A stretch of 64,000 nt of DNA from positions 868,001 through 932,000 of the forward strand of contig NZ_QVNQ01000001.1 of the NCBI RefSeq assembly GCF_003432485.1, in the 5' to 3' direction. This document shows, piece after piece, positions 49,242 through 57,888 of this stretch. The notes below the pieces were generated by a model. The model saw nothing but the letters and a program-made list of their open reading frames with translations. It searched no databases and had not been told where the DNA came from. How positions within the stretch are numbered: the first letter of the stretch is position 1; each line of letters opens with the position of its first letter. The translations under genes and the position numbers were made by a program. The stretch is from Actinomadura spongiicola (lineage in GTDB: Bacteria > Actinomycetota > Actinomycetes > Streptosporangiales > Streptosporangiaceae).

Positions 49242-50837
49242 ATGACGCTAGGAACTCAGGCAGACGCGGGCCTGCGGGCCGGTCCGCGAGAGTGGCTCGG
49301 ACTGTTCGTCCTCACCCTGCCGACCATCCTGCTGGCCCTGGACGCGACCGTCCTGAACCTCGCCGTTCCGCACATCAGCGCGGACCTGCGGCCCACCAGC
49401 GCCGAACTGCTGTGGATCGCCGACATCTACGGCTTCATGGTCGCCGGTTTCCTGGTCACGATGGGCACGCTCGGCGACCGGATGGGCCGCCGCCGGCTGC
49501 TCATGATCGGAGCACTCGGGTTCGGTGCCGCCTCGGTGCTGGCGGCCACGGCCAACACCTCGGAGACGCTGATCCTCGCCCGCGCGCTGCTCGGCGTCAC
49601 CGGTGCCACGCTGATGCCGTCCACGCTGGCCCTCATCACCAACATGTTCAAGGACCCGCGGCAGCGCGGCGTGGCCATCAGCGTGTGGGTGACCTGCTTC
49701 TCGGTCGGCATCGCCGTTGGACCGATCCTGGGCGGCGTCCTGCTGGAGTGGTTCTGGTGGGGTTCGGTGTTCCTGCTGGGCGTGCCGGTGATGGTCGTGC
49801 TCCTGGTGACCGGGCCGCTGCTGCTTCCGGAGTACCGCGATGACGAGGCGGGCCGGATCGACCTCGCCAGCGTCGTGCTGTCCCTGGTGACAGTGCTGCC
49901 GGCCATCTACGGCGTCAAACTGCTGGCCGAGCACGGCGCCGACGGTCTGTCGCTCGGGTCCATCGTCGTCGGCGCCGTCTTCGGTGTCGTGTTCGTGAAG
50001 CGGCAGACCAGACTGGCCGACCCGCTGCTGGACCTGCGCCTGTTTAGAAGCCGTGCGTTCAGCGCCTCACTGCTGGTCCTGCTGTTCGGCCTCGGCATCA
50101 TGGGCGGCCTCTACCTGTTCATCGCCCAGTACTTGCAACTGGTCGGGGGCCTGTCGCCGGTCAAGGCCGGTCTGTGGCTGGTGCCCGCGGCCGTCGCCTT
50201 GATCGTCGCCTCCTCGCTGACGCCGGCGTTGGTCCGCCGGGTTCGTCCCGGCTTCGTCGTCGGCGGCGCCCTGAGCCTCTCGGTGGTCGGCTACTCGCTG
50301 ATCACCCAGGTCGGCAGCACCGACGGGCTGCCGATGCTGGTCAGCGGCTTCGTGCTCGTCTACGTCGGCATCGGCCCGATGATGGTGCTCGGCACCGACC
50401 TGGTCGTCGGCTCGGCGCCCCCGGAGAAGGCCGGGTCGGCCGCCGCGATGTCCGAGACGGGCATGGAGTTCGGCATCGCCCTGGGCATCGCCGGGCTGGG
50501 CAGCATCGTGACCACCGTCTACCGGGGCGAGATCGCCGACGCGCTGCCCGCCGGGGTTCCGGCCACCGCGTCCGAGAACGCCCGCGACACGCTCGCCGGC
50601 GCCGCCGAGGTGGGACGCTCCCTGCCCGGCCAGCAGGGCGCGCAGATAGTGGACGCGGCACGCGAGGCGTTCACCAGTGGCCTGAACCTCGCGAGCGGCG
50701 TCGGCGGCGCCATCGTGGCGGCCCTGGCCGTCGCCGCCATGGTGCTGCTCCGGCACGTCCCGACCTCCGACCAGGCGGACGAGGAAGACGACGCGATCGC
50801 CGCCACCGAAGACGAACTGCCCACGACCATCCATTGA
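49242..50837 (+). CDS. MFS exporter, DHA2 (EmrB/QacA) type, 14 spans
   Basis: A 531-aa carrier of the DHA2 class. Span 1 carries the DHA2 motif D1 (LLALDATVLNLAVPHISADL), the loop-2 motif A is GTLGDRMGRRRLLM, and motif C is WVTCFSVGIAVGPILGGVLL. Fourteen hydrophobic segments fit the length, and the C-terminal tail is acidic. Such pumps export cationic drugs or self-made antibiotics. It is divergent from the AfsR-type regulator and followed by a 13-bp hairpin. Confidence 0.92.
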   Translation: MTLGTQADAGLRAGPREWLGLFVLTLPTILLALDATVLNLAVPHISADLRPTSAELLWIADIYGFMVAGFLVTMGTLGDRMGRRRLLMIGALGFGAASVLAATANTSETLILARALLGVTGATLMPSTLALITNMFKDPRQRGVAISVWVTCFSVGIAVGPILGGVLLEWFWWGSVFLLGVPVMVVLLVTGPLLLPEYRDDEAGRIDLASVVLSLVTVLPAIYGVKLLAEHGADGLSLGSIVVGAVFGVVFVKRQTRLADPLLDLRLFRSRAFSASLLVLLFGLGIMGGLYLFIAQYLQLVGGLSPVKAGLWLVPAAVALIVASSLTPALVRRVRPGFVVGGALSLSVVGYSLITQVGSTDGLPMLVSGFVLVYVGIGPMMVLGTDLVVGSAPPEKAGSAAAMSETGMEFGIALGIAGLGSIVTTVYRGEIADALPAGVPATASENARDTLAGAAEVGRSLPGQQGAQIVDAAREAFTSGLNLASGVGGAIVAALAVAAMVLLRHVPTSDQADEEDDAIAATEDELPTTIH

Positions 50838-50904
50838 GGAAAATCCGGGGACACGCCCCCGACCGGCCACGAATCAGGACCGCGGCCGGTGTGCCCCCGA
50901 AAAC

Positions 50905-50951
50905 GGACCGCGCGACCACGGATCGACGAAATCGACCGGGTCGCGCGGTCC
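50905..50951. terminator. 13-bp hairpin between convergent transporter genes
   Basis: The arms at 50905-50917 and 50939-50951 (GGACCGCGCGACC and its complement) pair perfectly around a 21-base loop. It sits between the ends of the convergent DHA2 exporter (stop 50837) and MHS importer (stop 51045) genes and could end transcription from both sides. Confidence 0.7.
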
Positions 50952-51044
50952 CGTTGCCGGGTCGGATGAGGATGAGGTTGGACGGTCCGCGGCAGGCCGG
51001 GATGGGGAGGATGGGAGCCTGCCCTCCTTCAGCGGCGAGACCGG

Positions 51045-52418
51045 CTAGCTCTGCGGTGTCGGCATGCCGGGTGAGCTCGGTGCGCTCGGCGCTTCGACGT
51101 TCGCCAGGTCGGTGGTCCGGGTCTCCTTGGCGATCAGAGAGGCGATCAGAGAGACGACGCCCATGGCGGAGAGGTAGGCGCCGATGGCGTAACCGGTGTC
51201 GAACCGCTGGTAGAGGGCGATCGCGATGATGGGCGCCAGCGAGCCGGCGAGCACGGACGCGAGGTTGTACGCCAGCGAGACCCCGGAGTAGCGGACCTCG
51301 GTGGGGAACAGTTCGCTGAAGAACGCGCCGATGACCGCGCTGAAGGCGGCGAAGATGAGCAGCCCGCCGCAGACCGCCGCGATGATCGCCCCGGTGTTCC
51401 TGGTGTCGAGCAGGGCGAAGAAGGCGAAGCCCCAGACGATCGTGGCGGCCGAGGCGGCGAGGTAGACGGGACGGCGCCCCACGCGGTCGGCCAGGATCGC
51501 GAACACCGGGATGGTGACCACCGCGACGCCCTGCCCGATCATGACCGCGGTGAGCCCGGTGGACTTGTCGAGATCGAGCATCTTGGTGACATAGGTGATC
51601 ACCAGTAGGGAGAAGATGTAGAAGCCGGCGTTCTCGCCGAAGCGGGTGGCCGCGGCGAGGACGACCTGGCGCCAGTGGTCGCGGAGCACCACGCCGGCGG
51701 GCAGCCGTGGCGAAACGGCCGTCTCGGCCTTCTCGGCCGCCTCCGCCTCCTGCCAGAGCGGCGACTCGGCGACGTACAGCCGCAACCACAGGCCGACGAG
51801 CACGAGCAGCGCGGAGAGCGCGAAGGCGATGCGCCAGCCCCAGTCCAGGAACGCGTCCTCGGACATGACCGCGCCCAGCACCGCGAGGGCACCGGCCGCC
51901 ATGAGGTTCCCCAGGGGCGGCCCGACGTTGGGCCAGCAGGCCCAGAACGCCCGGCGGGACCGGTCGCCGTGTTCGGAGACCAAGAGGACCGCGCCGCCCC
52001 ACTCGCCGCCGAGGGCGAATCCCTGGACCAGCCGGAGCAGCACCAGCAGGGCGGGCGCGGCGGCGCCGATCATCGCGTAGGGCGGGATCAGGGCGATGAG
52101 GAACGTGGCGCCGCCCATCAGCAGCAGGCTGGCGATGAGCGTGGCGCGCCGTCCCCTGCGGTCGCCGTAGTGGCCGAGGACCGCCGCGCCGACGGGACGG
52201 GCGACGAACCCGACCGCGTACGTCGCGAACGCCAGCATCGTGCCGATGAGGGGGTCGGTCTTGGGGAAGAACAGCTCGTTGAACACCAGCGCGGAGGCGG
52301 TGCCGTAGAGGAAGAAGTCGTACCATTCCACGGCGGTGCCGGCGAGGCTGGACCCGGCGATGACGGGCAGGCTGGAGTGCGTTCTGCGCTTGCTAGGTTG
52401 GACGGTGGTATCGGTCAT
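51045..52418 (-). CDS. MHS-family MFS importer (metabolite:H+ symporter)
   Basis: A 457-aa carrier. The start is the family's hallmark (SSLAGTAVEWYDFFLYGTAS), the loop motif is GHYGDRRGRRATLI, and QGFALGGEWGGAVLLVSEHG precedes span 5. Known members import dicarboxylates, osmolytes or aromatic acids such as shikimate. It lies downstream of the HpaB/HpaC-type catabolic genes on the same strand but behind a 12-bp terminator hairpin, so it is probably expressed from its own promoter or by partial read-through. Importing the operon's substrate is the likely role. Confidence 0.9.
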   Translation of the reverse strand: MTDTTVQPSKRRTHSSLPVIAGSSLAGTAVEWYDFFLYGTASALVFNELFFPKTDPLIGTMLAFATYAVGFVARPVGAAVLGHYGDRRGRRATLIASLLLMGGATFLIALIPPYAMIGAAAPALLVLLRLVQGFALGGEWGGAVLLVSEHGDRSRRAFWACWPNVGPPLGNLMAAGALAVLGAVMSEDAFLDWGWRIAFALSALLVLVGLWLRLYVAESPLWQEAEAAEKAETAVSPRLPAGVVLRDHWRQVVLAAATRFGENAGFYIFSLLVITYVTKMLDLDKSTGLTAVMIGQGVAVVTIPVFAILADRVGRRPVYLAASAATIVWGFAFFALLDTRNTGAIIAAVCGGLLIFAAFSAVIGAFFSELFPTEVRYSGVSLAYNLASVLAGSLAPIIAIALYQRFDTGYAIGAYLSAMGVVSLIASLIAKETRTTDLANVEAPSAPSSPGMPTPQS

Positions 52419-52492
52419 GTCGACCTCCTGAGGTCGAGTCCTGGCGCGTTGGTGGTGACTGAGGCACTGGGACGTGAACCGGTGCCCGTCGG

Positions 52493-52522
52493 CCCCGGCG
52501 GCTGTGAGCGCAGCCGCCGGGG
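52493..52522 (-). terminator. 12-bp hairpin between the flavin reductase and MHS importer genes
   Basis: CCCCGGCGGCTG (52493-52504) and CAGCCGCCGGGG (52511-52522) pair perfectly around a 6-base loop, in the 167-base gap after the flavin reductase stop. It separates the enzyme operon from the importer gene. Confidence 0.7.
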
Positions 52523-52585
52523 TCTCAGGGTCCGGTGAAGAACGATCGCGTCGGGGGCCTGGGACGCGGCCCCGGCGTGCGGGCG

Positions 52586-53128
52586 CTAGAAGATCCAGTG
52601 GATGGGTTCGTGCCCGCGGTCGACGATGTCGCTGAACTTGCCTCTGAGGAAGCCGAGGGGTTCGCCCTCGCGCTCGCAGACGCCGCGAACCCGGCCGATG
52701 ACGACGACGTGGTCACCGGCGGTGAAGTCTCGCTCCACGTCGCATTCCAGATGGGCGAAGGCGCCGGGGATCACCGGCACCTCGTGCCGCCCGTGGGTCA
52801 CTTCGAGCCCGGCGAAGTGGTCCTCCCCGCGCCGGGCGAAACGCAGGGCCAGTTGCTCCTGGCGCGCGGACAGGATGCTGACCGCGAACCGTCCGGCACG
52901 GACGACCGCGTCCGTGCTGCGCGCGCCGATGGTCAGGCACACCAGCAGCAGCGGCGGGTCGAGGGAGACCGAGGTCAGCGAGTTGACCGTCATACCGTGC
53001 GGCGTGCCGTCCACGCTGGTCGTGACCACGGCCACACCGGTGGCGAAGCGGCCCATGGCGCGGCGCATGGTCAACGGGTCGATCGCGGCGGTCATGTCGG
53101 CCGTGTCCACAAGGTCGGCGGAAGGCAT
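52586..53128 (-). CDS. HpaC-type flavin reductase
   Basis: A 180-aa flavin reductase-like (split beta-barrel) protein. The FMN-binding pattern is MRRAMGRFATGVAVVTTSVD, followed by HGMTVNSLTSVSLDPPLLLV and FAVSILSARQEQLALRFAR. It would use NAD(P)H to supply reduced FAD to the HpaB-type monooxygenase encoded two genes upstream, forming a two-component monooxygenase. It is the last enzyme gene before the terminator, 16 bases after the cupin gene. Confidence 0.9.
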   Translation of the reverse strand: MPSADLVDTADMTAAIDPLTMRRAMGRFATGVAVVTTSVDGTPHGMTVNSLTSVSLDPPLLLVCLTIGARSTDAVVRAGRFAVSILSARQEQLALRFARRGEDHFAGLEVTHGRHEVPVIPGAFAHLECDVERDFTAGDHVVVIGRVRGVCEREGEPLGFLRGKFSDIVDRGHEPIHWIF

Positions 53129-53144
53129 GGGGGCCTCCAGGTGA

Positions 53145-53489
53145 TCAGGCGCGGTAGCGCACTTCGAACGTCAGCACGCCCTCGTCGGTGCGCCAGGGGC
53201 CGTGCGGCATGCCCGGCGGGCGGCAGGCGTACATGCCCTTGGTGAAGGTCTCGCCGAGGGTGAGGTCGGTGAACGAGCCTTCGAGGATGTAGACCTCCTC
53301 CCAGAAGTCGTGCTTCTGCACGCCCATCGGGGTCGAGTCGGCGCCCGGCTCGTAGCGCAGGATGCGGGTGGCGACGCCGGTCGCGGGGTCCGCCGCGAGG
53401 ATCCGTTCGACGATCTTCGGGTCGTCGCCGGGGCAGACGGTGTACTCCACGTCGGTGACCGGAAAGAACTCCCGCTCGGGTTTGCTCAT
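53145..53489 (-). CDS. Small cupin-domain protein
   Basis: A 114-aa single cupin. The first motif region is YEPGADSTPMGVQKHDFWEEVYILEGSF-like: a Gly, then a His and two Glu in KHDFWEEVYILEG; the second motif is ACRPPGMPHGPWRT with its His. The metal ligands of the fold are therefore mostly present, and it could be a dioxygenase, isomerase or sensor. It starts at ATG 53489; the open frame continues upstream through the antisense of other coding and is not used. It lies between the HpaB- and HpaC-type genes with gaps of about 15 bases. Confidence 0.87.
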   Translation of the reverse strand: MSKPEREFFPVTDVEYTVCPGDDPKIVERILAADPATGVATRILRYEPGADSTPMGVQKHDFWEEVYILEGSFTDLTLGETFTKGMYACRPPGMPHGPWRTDEGVLTFEVRYRA

Positions 53490-53503
53490 GATGCTCCTCG
53501 ATG

Positions 53504-54985
53504 TCAGGCCGCCTGAGGGCCGGGGCTGTCGTCGGGACGGTCGGCGACGTCGTAACCGGTGAGGAATGACTCGACGTCCGCCACGGGCTGGTCGAAGCCG
53601 TAGTTGCGGAAGGCGTAGCCCTTCACGACGAACGGCGCGCCGGCGTAGAACAGTTCGTACTGGTGGTGGCGTCCGGCGAACTCGCTGCCGATGGCGTCCC
53701 AGGCCAGCTTGAACAGCTTCACGCGTTCCTCGGCGGGCGCGTTCGGGCTGTGGACGTAGCGGTCGATGTCGGCGCGGGTCTCCGGATTGGTCATGTCGGC
53801 GCTGCTGGACGGAACCTGGAGGACGCCGCCGCCGACGAGGTCCCGCAGAATCGCCAGGACGCGGGGATAGAGCTCGGACTGCATGCCCATCGCCCCGTAG
53901 AGGGCCCGCGCGCCGGGCCGCCACATGCCCTGCTCGTCCGGAGTAGCGGTGTACTCGGCGGCCAGCGCGGCCGACTCGACAAGGGACACGAGGCTGGCGA
54001 CCTCACCGAGCTTCTCCACCACGCCGGGGAACTTGTCCACCCCGTTCACCGCGGCGACCTTGCGCGCCAGTCCGGTCAGGAACTGGAGCTTGACCGAGAA
54101 CCGGATCTGCGCCTGCCAGTTCCCCAGCGCGTGGGCGCCGGTGTCGAAGAACTGCCGCCGCAGCCCGGCGACGTCCCGGTAGACGAACACCCGCTCCCAA
54201 GGCACGAACACGTCGTCGAAGACGACCAGCGCGTCGGACTCGTCGAACCGGGTGGTCAGCGGATAGTCGTAGTGGCTGGTGGCCGCTGGGGCGTAGGGGC
54301 GGCGGCAGTACAGCTTGAGCCCCTCGGCGCCGACCGGCACGGCGAAGCTGATCGCGAAGTCGGTGTCCTCGGGGGACAACGGCTTGATGCACGACACGAA
54401 GATCTCGTCGGCGACCGCGCCGCCGGTGGCCAGCATCTGCGCGCCGCGCACGACGATGCCGTCCGGACGCTCCTCGGCCACCCCCGCCTGGATCAGCTCG
54501 CCCTCCCACGCGTGGGCGGTGGTGGCCCGCGACACCTGCGGCGGGATGATCGCGTAGGAGACGTAGAGGTCCTCCTCGACGATCCGCCGGTGGTAGGCCG
54601 CAATGTTGGCGCCGAAATCGTGGTCGCCGCCCGCGAAGGCCTCCGGGTGCGCGGCGAACGCGGCCATGAACGCGCCGACGTGGTCCGGGCTGCGGCCCAC
54701 CCAGCCGTGCGTGCGGCGCGCCCACGTCGTGGCCGCCTCACGGAACGCGGTCAGATCCTCCCGGCTGCGCGGGGCCGTGAACAGGCGGTTCACGGTCGCG
54801 CCGGTGTCGGGGTCGGTGCGGGTCAGGCCGGACGCCGGGTCGGCGGCGACGTCGAACAGGTCGGCGATCGTCCGTGCGATGGGCGCGAACGCCGGATGGT
54901 GGGCCACGTCCTGAACGGCCTCACCGTCGACATAGATGCGGCGGGCGTCCTTCAAGGAGGCCAGGTAATCGGATCCGGAACGCAT
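53504..54985 (-). CDS. HpaB-type FADH2-dependent monooxygenase
   Basis: A 493-aa enzyme of the 4-hydroxyphenylacetate 3-hydroxylase class (normal 480-520 aa). Family segments are clear: RSGSDYLASLKDARRIYVDG, DHVGAFMAAFAAHPEAF, SRATTAHAWEGELIQAGVAE, the flavin-site loop GIVVRGAQMLATGGAVADEI, and VFDDVFVPWERVFVYRD. These enzymes ortho-hydroxylate phenols using FADH2 from a separate reductase, here the HpaC-type protein. The ATG at 54985 overlaps the DUF2848 stop (TGATG). The true substrate cannot be read from sequence, as related enzymes also act on chlorophenols, pyrroles and acyl-CoAs. Confidence 0.92.
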   Translation of the reverse strand: MRSGSDYLASLKDARRIYVDGEAVQDVAHHPAFAPIARTIADLFDVAADPASGLTRTDPDTGATVNRLFTAPRSREDLTAFREAATTWARRTHGWVGRSPDHVGAFMAAFAAHPEAFAGGDHDFGANIAAYHRRIVEEDLYVSYAIIPPQVSRATTAHAWEGELIQAGVAEERPDGIVVRGAQMLATGGAVADEIFVSCIKPLSPEDTDFAISFAVPVGAEGLKLYCRRPYAPAATSHYDYPLTTRFDESDALVVFDDVFVPWERVFVYRDVAGLRRQFFDTGAHALGNWQAQIRFSVKLQFLTGLARKVAAVNGVDKFPGVVEKLGEVASLVSLVESAALAAEYTATPDEQGMWRPGARALYGAMGMQSELYPRVLAILRDLVGGGVLQVPSSSADMTNPETRADIDRYVHSPNAPAEERVKLFKLAWDAIGSEFAGRHHQYELFYAGAPFVVKGYAFRNYGFDQPVADVESFLTGYDVADRPDDSPGPQAA

Positions 54986-55656
54986 CACAGGCTCCTCTGC
55001 TTGATCTCGTATTCATGCGTCAGGGCTGGTCCGTCGGGCGGCTCCAGGCGAATCCGCCAGCGGCTCCCGTGGAGGAACGACCCGCCGAGCAGCGGCAGCG
55101 TGCCGCAGAACATCACGAAGTCCGGCGGAACGGCGCCCACCTGTTCCAGCAACTCGCCGGGATGCCGCAGGACGGACAAACCGCCCCGCTGGTACGGCAC
55201 CTCGTCCACCGCGCAGTCGACGCTCAGCGCGTCCCAGTCCAGCGAGGACAGGTCCGGACCGAGCTCCACCACGGTGCTCCCGATCGGTTTCGGGCAGGCG
55301 GCCTTCGACTCGGCGATGCCCGTACGCTCCAGTTCCCGATCGGTGTGGTCGGACCCCACGGCGAGGAAGTAGCGCCCGCCCGCGCGGATCACCACCGGCT
55401 CGACCTCACCCGAGGTGGACGAGCCGTCGACCTCGACCACCGAAGCGGTTGTCAGCAGCGCGGTGTCGAGGTCGTAGAAGGCCGGCACGCTCGCCGGAGG
55501 CGGCACCCCGATCGCCTCCAACTCGGCGATATGGGCCTCCACGGACGCCTCGTCCCGCGCGGTGTACCCCGCGACGATCAGCTTCTCCGGGGCGAGCGCG
55601 AGTCGTTCACCGGTGCCGGCGACGTCCACGGTCACCGGAGTGGGACGGCCGGTCAT
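54985..55656 (-). CDS. DUF2848-family protein (fumarylacetoacetase-fold-like)
   Basis: A 223-aa protein I assign to DUF2848 from its length, the N-terminal KLIVAGYTARDEASVEAHIA, the region VVEVDGSSTSGEVEPVVIRA and the end VMFCGTLPLLGGSFLHGSRW. Members are found with HpaB-type monooxygenases and hydrolases in catabolic operons but have no proven reaction; the fold is thought to be related to fumarylacetoacetate hydrolase. ATG 55656 overlaps the carbon-nitrogen hydrolase gene by four bases. In this operon a C-C bond hydrolase or tautomerase role is inferred only. Confidence 0.82.
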   Translation of the reverse strand: MTGRPTPVTVDVAGTGERLALAPEKLIVAGYTARDEASVEAHIAELEAIGVPPPASVPAFYDLDTALLTTASVVEVDGSSTSGEVEPVVIRAGGRYFLAVGSDHTDRELERTGIAESKAACPKPIGSTVVELGPDLSSLDWDALSVDCAVDEVPYQRGGLSVLRHPGELLEQVGAVPPDFVMFCGTLPLLGGSFLHGSRWRIRLEPPDGPALTHEYEIKQRSL

Positions 55657-56465
55657 GACGTCTCCACCAGCCGGCTCTGCGTCGCGTGCGGCCAACGCCG
55701 GTCGGCCAGCACCGGGAACTCGGCGCGCACCATCTCGACCACGGACGGGTCGACGTCGCAGAAGGTGACGCCTTCCTCAGTACCGGCCTCGGCCAGCACG
55801 GTCCCCCACGGGTCGACGACACGGCTGCGCCCACCGACCACGACCCCGCCGTCCTGGACGCCGACCGCGTTGCACGCGATGAGCAGCACCTGTTCCTCCA
55901 CGGCACGGCAGGCGGTGAAGAGCCGCCAATGCTCCAGCCGCGCGTCAGGCCACGCCGCCGGCACCACGACCACCCGCGCGCCCCGGTCGACCAGGTCCCG
56001 CCACAACTCCGGAAACCGCAGGTCATAGCACGTGGTGGCGCCCAGGGGTCCGAACGGCGTCGGGCACACCTCCAGCGCGTCCCCGGGAGTGAGCAGCTCG
56101 GCCTCCCGCGAGGCGTACCCGAACACGTGCACCTTGCGGTAGGTGTGCGCGACCCGGCCGTCCGGCGCGAGCAGCACCGCGGTGTTGAACAGCCGGCCCG
56201 CGTTGTCACGTTCCACGATGCTGCCCGCGTGAACGTACGCGTCCAGGTCCCGGGCCCACGCGCGGGCGGCGGTCACCGTCGGGCCGTCAAGGGGCTCGGA
56301 TCGCTCCGAGTAGCGGTCGAACGCGAAGTAGCCGGCCGCCCACAGCTCCGGCAGCACGACCAGGTCCGCGCCCCTGGCCTGGGCGACCATCGCGCCGACC
56401 CGGTCCCGGCGCTCGGCCGGCGGTTCCTCCGGGGGACTGGCGACCTGTATCAGCGCGACCTTCAT
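55653..56465 (-). CDS. Carbon-nitrogen hydrolase (nitrilase superfamily amidase)
   Basis: A 270-aa nitrilase-fold enzyme. The catalytic triad is intact: Glu in DLVVLPELWAAGYF, Lys in TYRKVHVFGYASRE and Cys in GATTCYDLRFPELWRDL. The sequence is closest in pattern to aliphatic-amidase and omega-amidase-like branches rather than true nitrilases. It would release ammonia from an amide in the pathway. It is coupled by four-base overlaps to the GntR gene before it and the DUF2848 gene after it. Confidence 0.92.
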   Translation of the reverse strand: MKVALIQVASPPEEPPAERRDRVGAMVAQARGADLVVLPELWAAGYFAFDRYSERSEPLDGPTVTAARAWARDLDAYVHAGSIVERDNAGRLFNTAVLLAPDGRVAHTYRKVHVFGYASREAELLTPGDALEVCPTPFGPLGATTCYDLRFPELWRDLVDRGARVVVVPAAWPDARLEHWRLFTACRAVEEQVLLIACNAVGVQDGGVVVGGRSRVVDPWGTVLAEAGTEEGVTFCDVDPSVVEMVRAEFPVLADRRWPHATQSRLVETS

Positions 56466-57139
56466 GACAGGCCCACCACCGAGTGTTCGCTACCGTCCCA
56501 GTCGGCGACGTCCGGAAGGTGCAGGGCCGCCATCGTGCTGGACAGGTGCGCGGTCAGCGCCGCACCGGCCGCCTCTCCCGTCCTGAGCGCGGCGACGATC
56601 GCGGCATGCTCGTCCAGGACGGCCCGGGAGCGGTTCTCTTCGTTGGCCACCGCGTACATACCCATACGGACCTGCCGGTCCCGCAACGACTCGTAGAACT
56701 CGGCGAGGACCGGGTTGCCCGCCCGGCGCACGATTAGCCGATGGAAAACCCGGTCCAGCTCGATGAAGGTGACGGCGTCGCCGATCACCCGCTCCTGCTC
56801 GGCCAGCACCGACTCCAACTCGCCGACGAGCCCGTCGCTCGCGGGAGCGACCTGCCGGACGCACCAGTCCTCGACCAGCTCCCGGGCCTGCATCACCGCG
56901 CGCACCTCGGCGTCCGTGATCGGCGGCACGAAGACGCCCTTCTTCGGCACGATCTGCAAGAAGCCCTCGGCCTCCAGCCGCAGCAGCGCCTCGCGCACCG
57001 GCGTGCGGGACGTCCCGGTCTCCCGCGCCACCTCCGCCTCGCTCAGGAACGCCCCCTCATGCCGCGGGAACCGAGCGATGTGCTTCTTAAGCCACCGATA
57101 CGCGAGATCCTGGGCGGATTCTTCTTGTAGACCACTCAT
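56462..57139 (-). CDS. GntR-family regulator, FadR subfamily
   Basis: A 225-aa regulator. The winged helix (about residues 5-75) ends with the typical VARETGTSRTPVREALLRLE and AEGFLQIVPKKGVFVPPITD. The C-terminal FCD domain (about 90-215) has the metal-ligand pattern in IELDRVFHRLIVRRAGNPVL and LDEHAAIVAALRTG. It is the first gene of the catabolic operon. A TTGTATACA-centred palindrome (57145-57159) just ahead of the ATG at 57139 is its probable autoregulatory site; the effector is presumably a pathway acid. Confidence 0.92.
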   Translation of the reverse strand: MSGLQEESAQDLAYRWLKKHIARFPRHEGAFLSEAEVARETGTSRTPVREALLRLEAEGFLQIVPKKGVFVPPITDAEVRAVMQARELVEDWCVRQVAPASDGLVGELESVLAEQERVIGDAVTFIELDRVFHRLIVRRAGNPVLAEFYESLRDRQVRMGMYAVANEENRSRAVLDEHAAIVAALRTGEAAGAALTAHLSSTMAALHLPDVADWDGSEHSVVGLS

Positions 57140-57144
57140 AGGTA

Positions 57145-57159
57145 GCTTGTATACATCAA
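57145..57159. promoter_or_regulatory. Palindrome CTTG-TATACAT-CAAG, likely GntR (FadR-type) operator
   Basis: CTTGTATACATCAAG has CTTG/CAAG arms and a TGTATACA core, the style of FadR-subfamily operators (TNGTNNNACNA). It lies only six bases upstream of the regulator's ATG, so the bound protein would block the start of the operon transcript. Confidence 0.65.
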
Positions 57160-57236
57160 GTCGACAAGACGGGACAAGGGTCCCATCATGACGTTCCCGC
57201 GGGCGTCGTCCCAGATGGCCGTGTGGGACGCGCTGG

Positions 57237-57788
57237 TCAGCCTCGCGACCGAGGGTGGAGCCGGTCCGGCAGGTCGGCCAGCGCGAACACCTTCCAGAAG
57301 TAGGCATCCGCCGCGTGCTGGTCGCCGGGGTAGTTGATCGCCTCGGCGATACGGCCCTGCTCGACGCGGAAGGCCAGCGCCCAGATGATGTCCAATTCCG
57401 AGGGGGTCGTGCTCCACCCGCGGTGCAGGTCGACCACCCAGTCGCCGTCCGCCGCCAAGAAGATCGTCTCGGCCTTGAAGCCCGCCCGGCCGAGCGCCCT
57501 GAAGAAGGCCAGCACCTCGTCCGCCCCCTTCTTCGTGCCGGCCAGTGGGTGGTGTCCGGGGATGGTCCAGATGATGTCCCGGGCGAAGAACCTCGAGCGC
57601 AGCGCCTGGAGATCGCCTGCTCCGTAGGCCTCGTAGTACTTGCGGATCAGGGTGACGTTCGGATGCTCGCGAGGCTTACCGGCAGGCGCCGCCGCGGCGG
57701 GCTCGGTACCCGCGATGGTCGCCGCCGCAGCGGCAGCAGCGGTGACACCGGCGGCGCGCAACAGGCTCGCGCGAGTGATCTCGGTCAA
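57237..57788 (-). CDS. Exported SnoaL-like (NTF2-fold) protein
   Basis: A 183-aa protein. The TTG at 57788 is favoured because AAGGAG lies six bases upstream; an ATG at 57815 also opens the frame. An Ala-rich signal peptide (SLLRAAGVTAAAAAAATIAG) precedes an NTF2-like domain: LIRKYYEAYGAGDLQALRSR, FARDIIWTIPGHHPLAGTKK and VDLHRGWSTTPSELDIIWAL. SnoaL-like domains act as cyclases, isomerases or binding proteins; a secreted one has no obvious substrate. It lies 100 bases upstream of the catabolic operon's promoter on the same strand. Confidence 0.85.
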   Translation of the reverse strand: MTEITRASLLRAAGVTAAAAAAATIAGTEPAAAAPAGKPREHPNVTLIRKYYEAYGAGDLQALRSRFFARDIIWTIPGHHPLAGTKKGADEVLAFFRALGRAGFKAETIFLAADGDWVVDLHRGWSTTPSELDIIWALAFRVEQGRIAEAINYPGDQHAADAYFWKVFALADLPDRLHPRSRG

Positions 57789-57888
57789 GAGGAACTCCTT
57801 GAGAAAGGGGCACAACGCTTGTGCTCATGTGGTGGTCGTAGGAAAAGGACGGCGAGGACCAGGGCCTCCGACGAGATGACCCGTCGGC

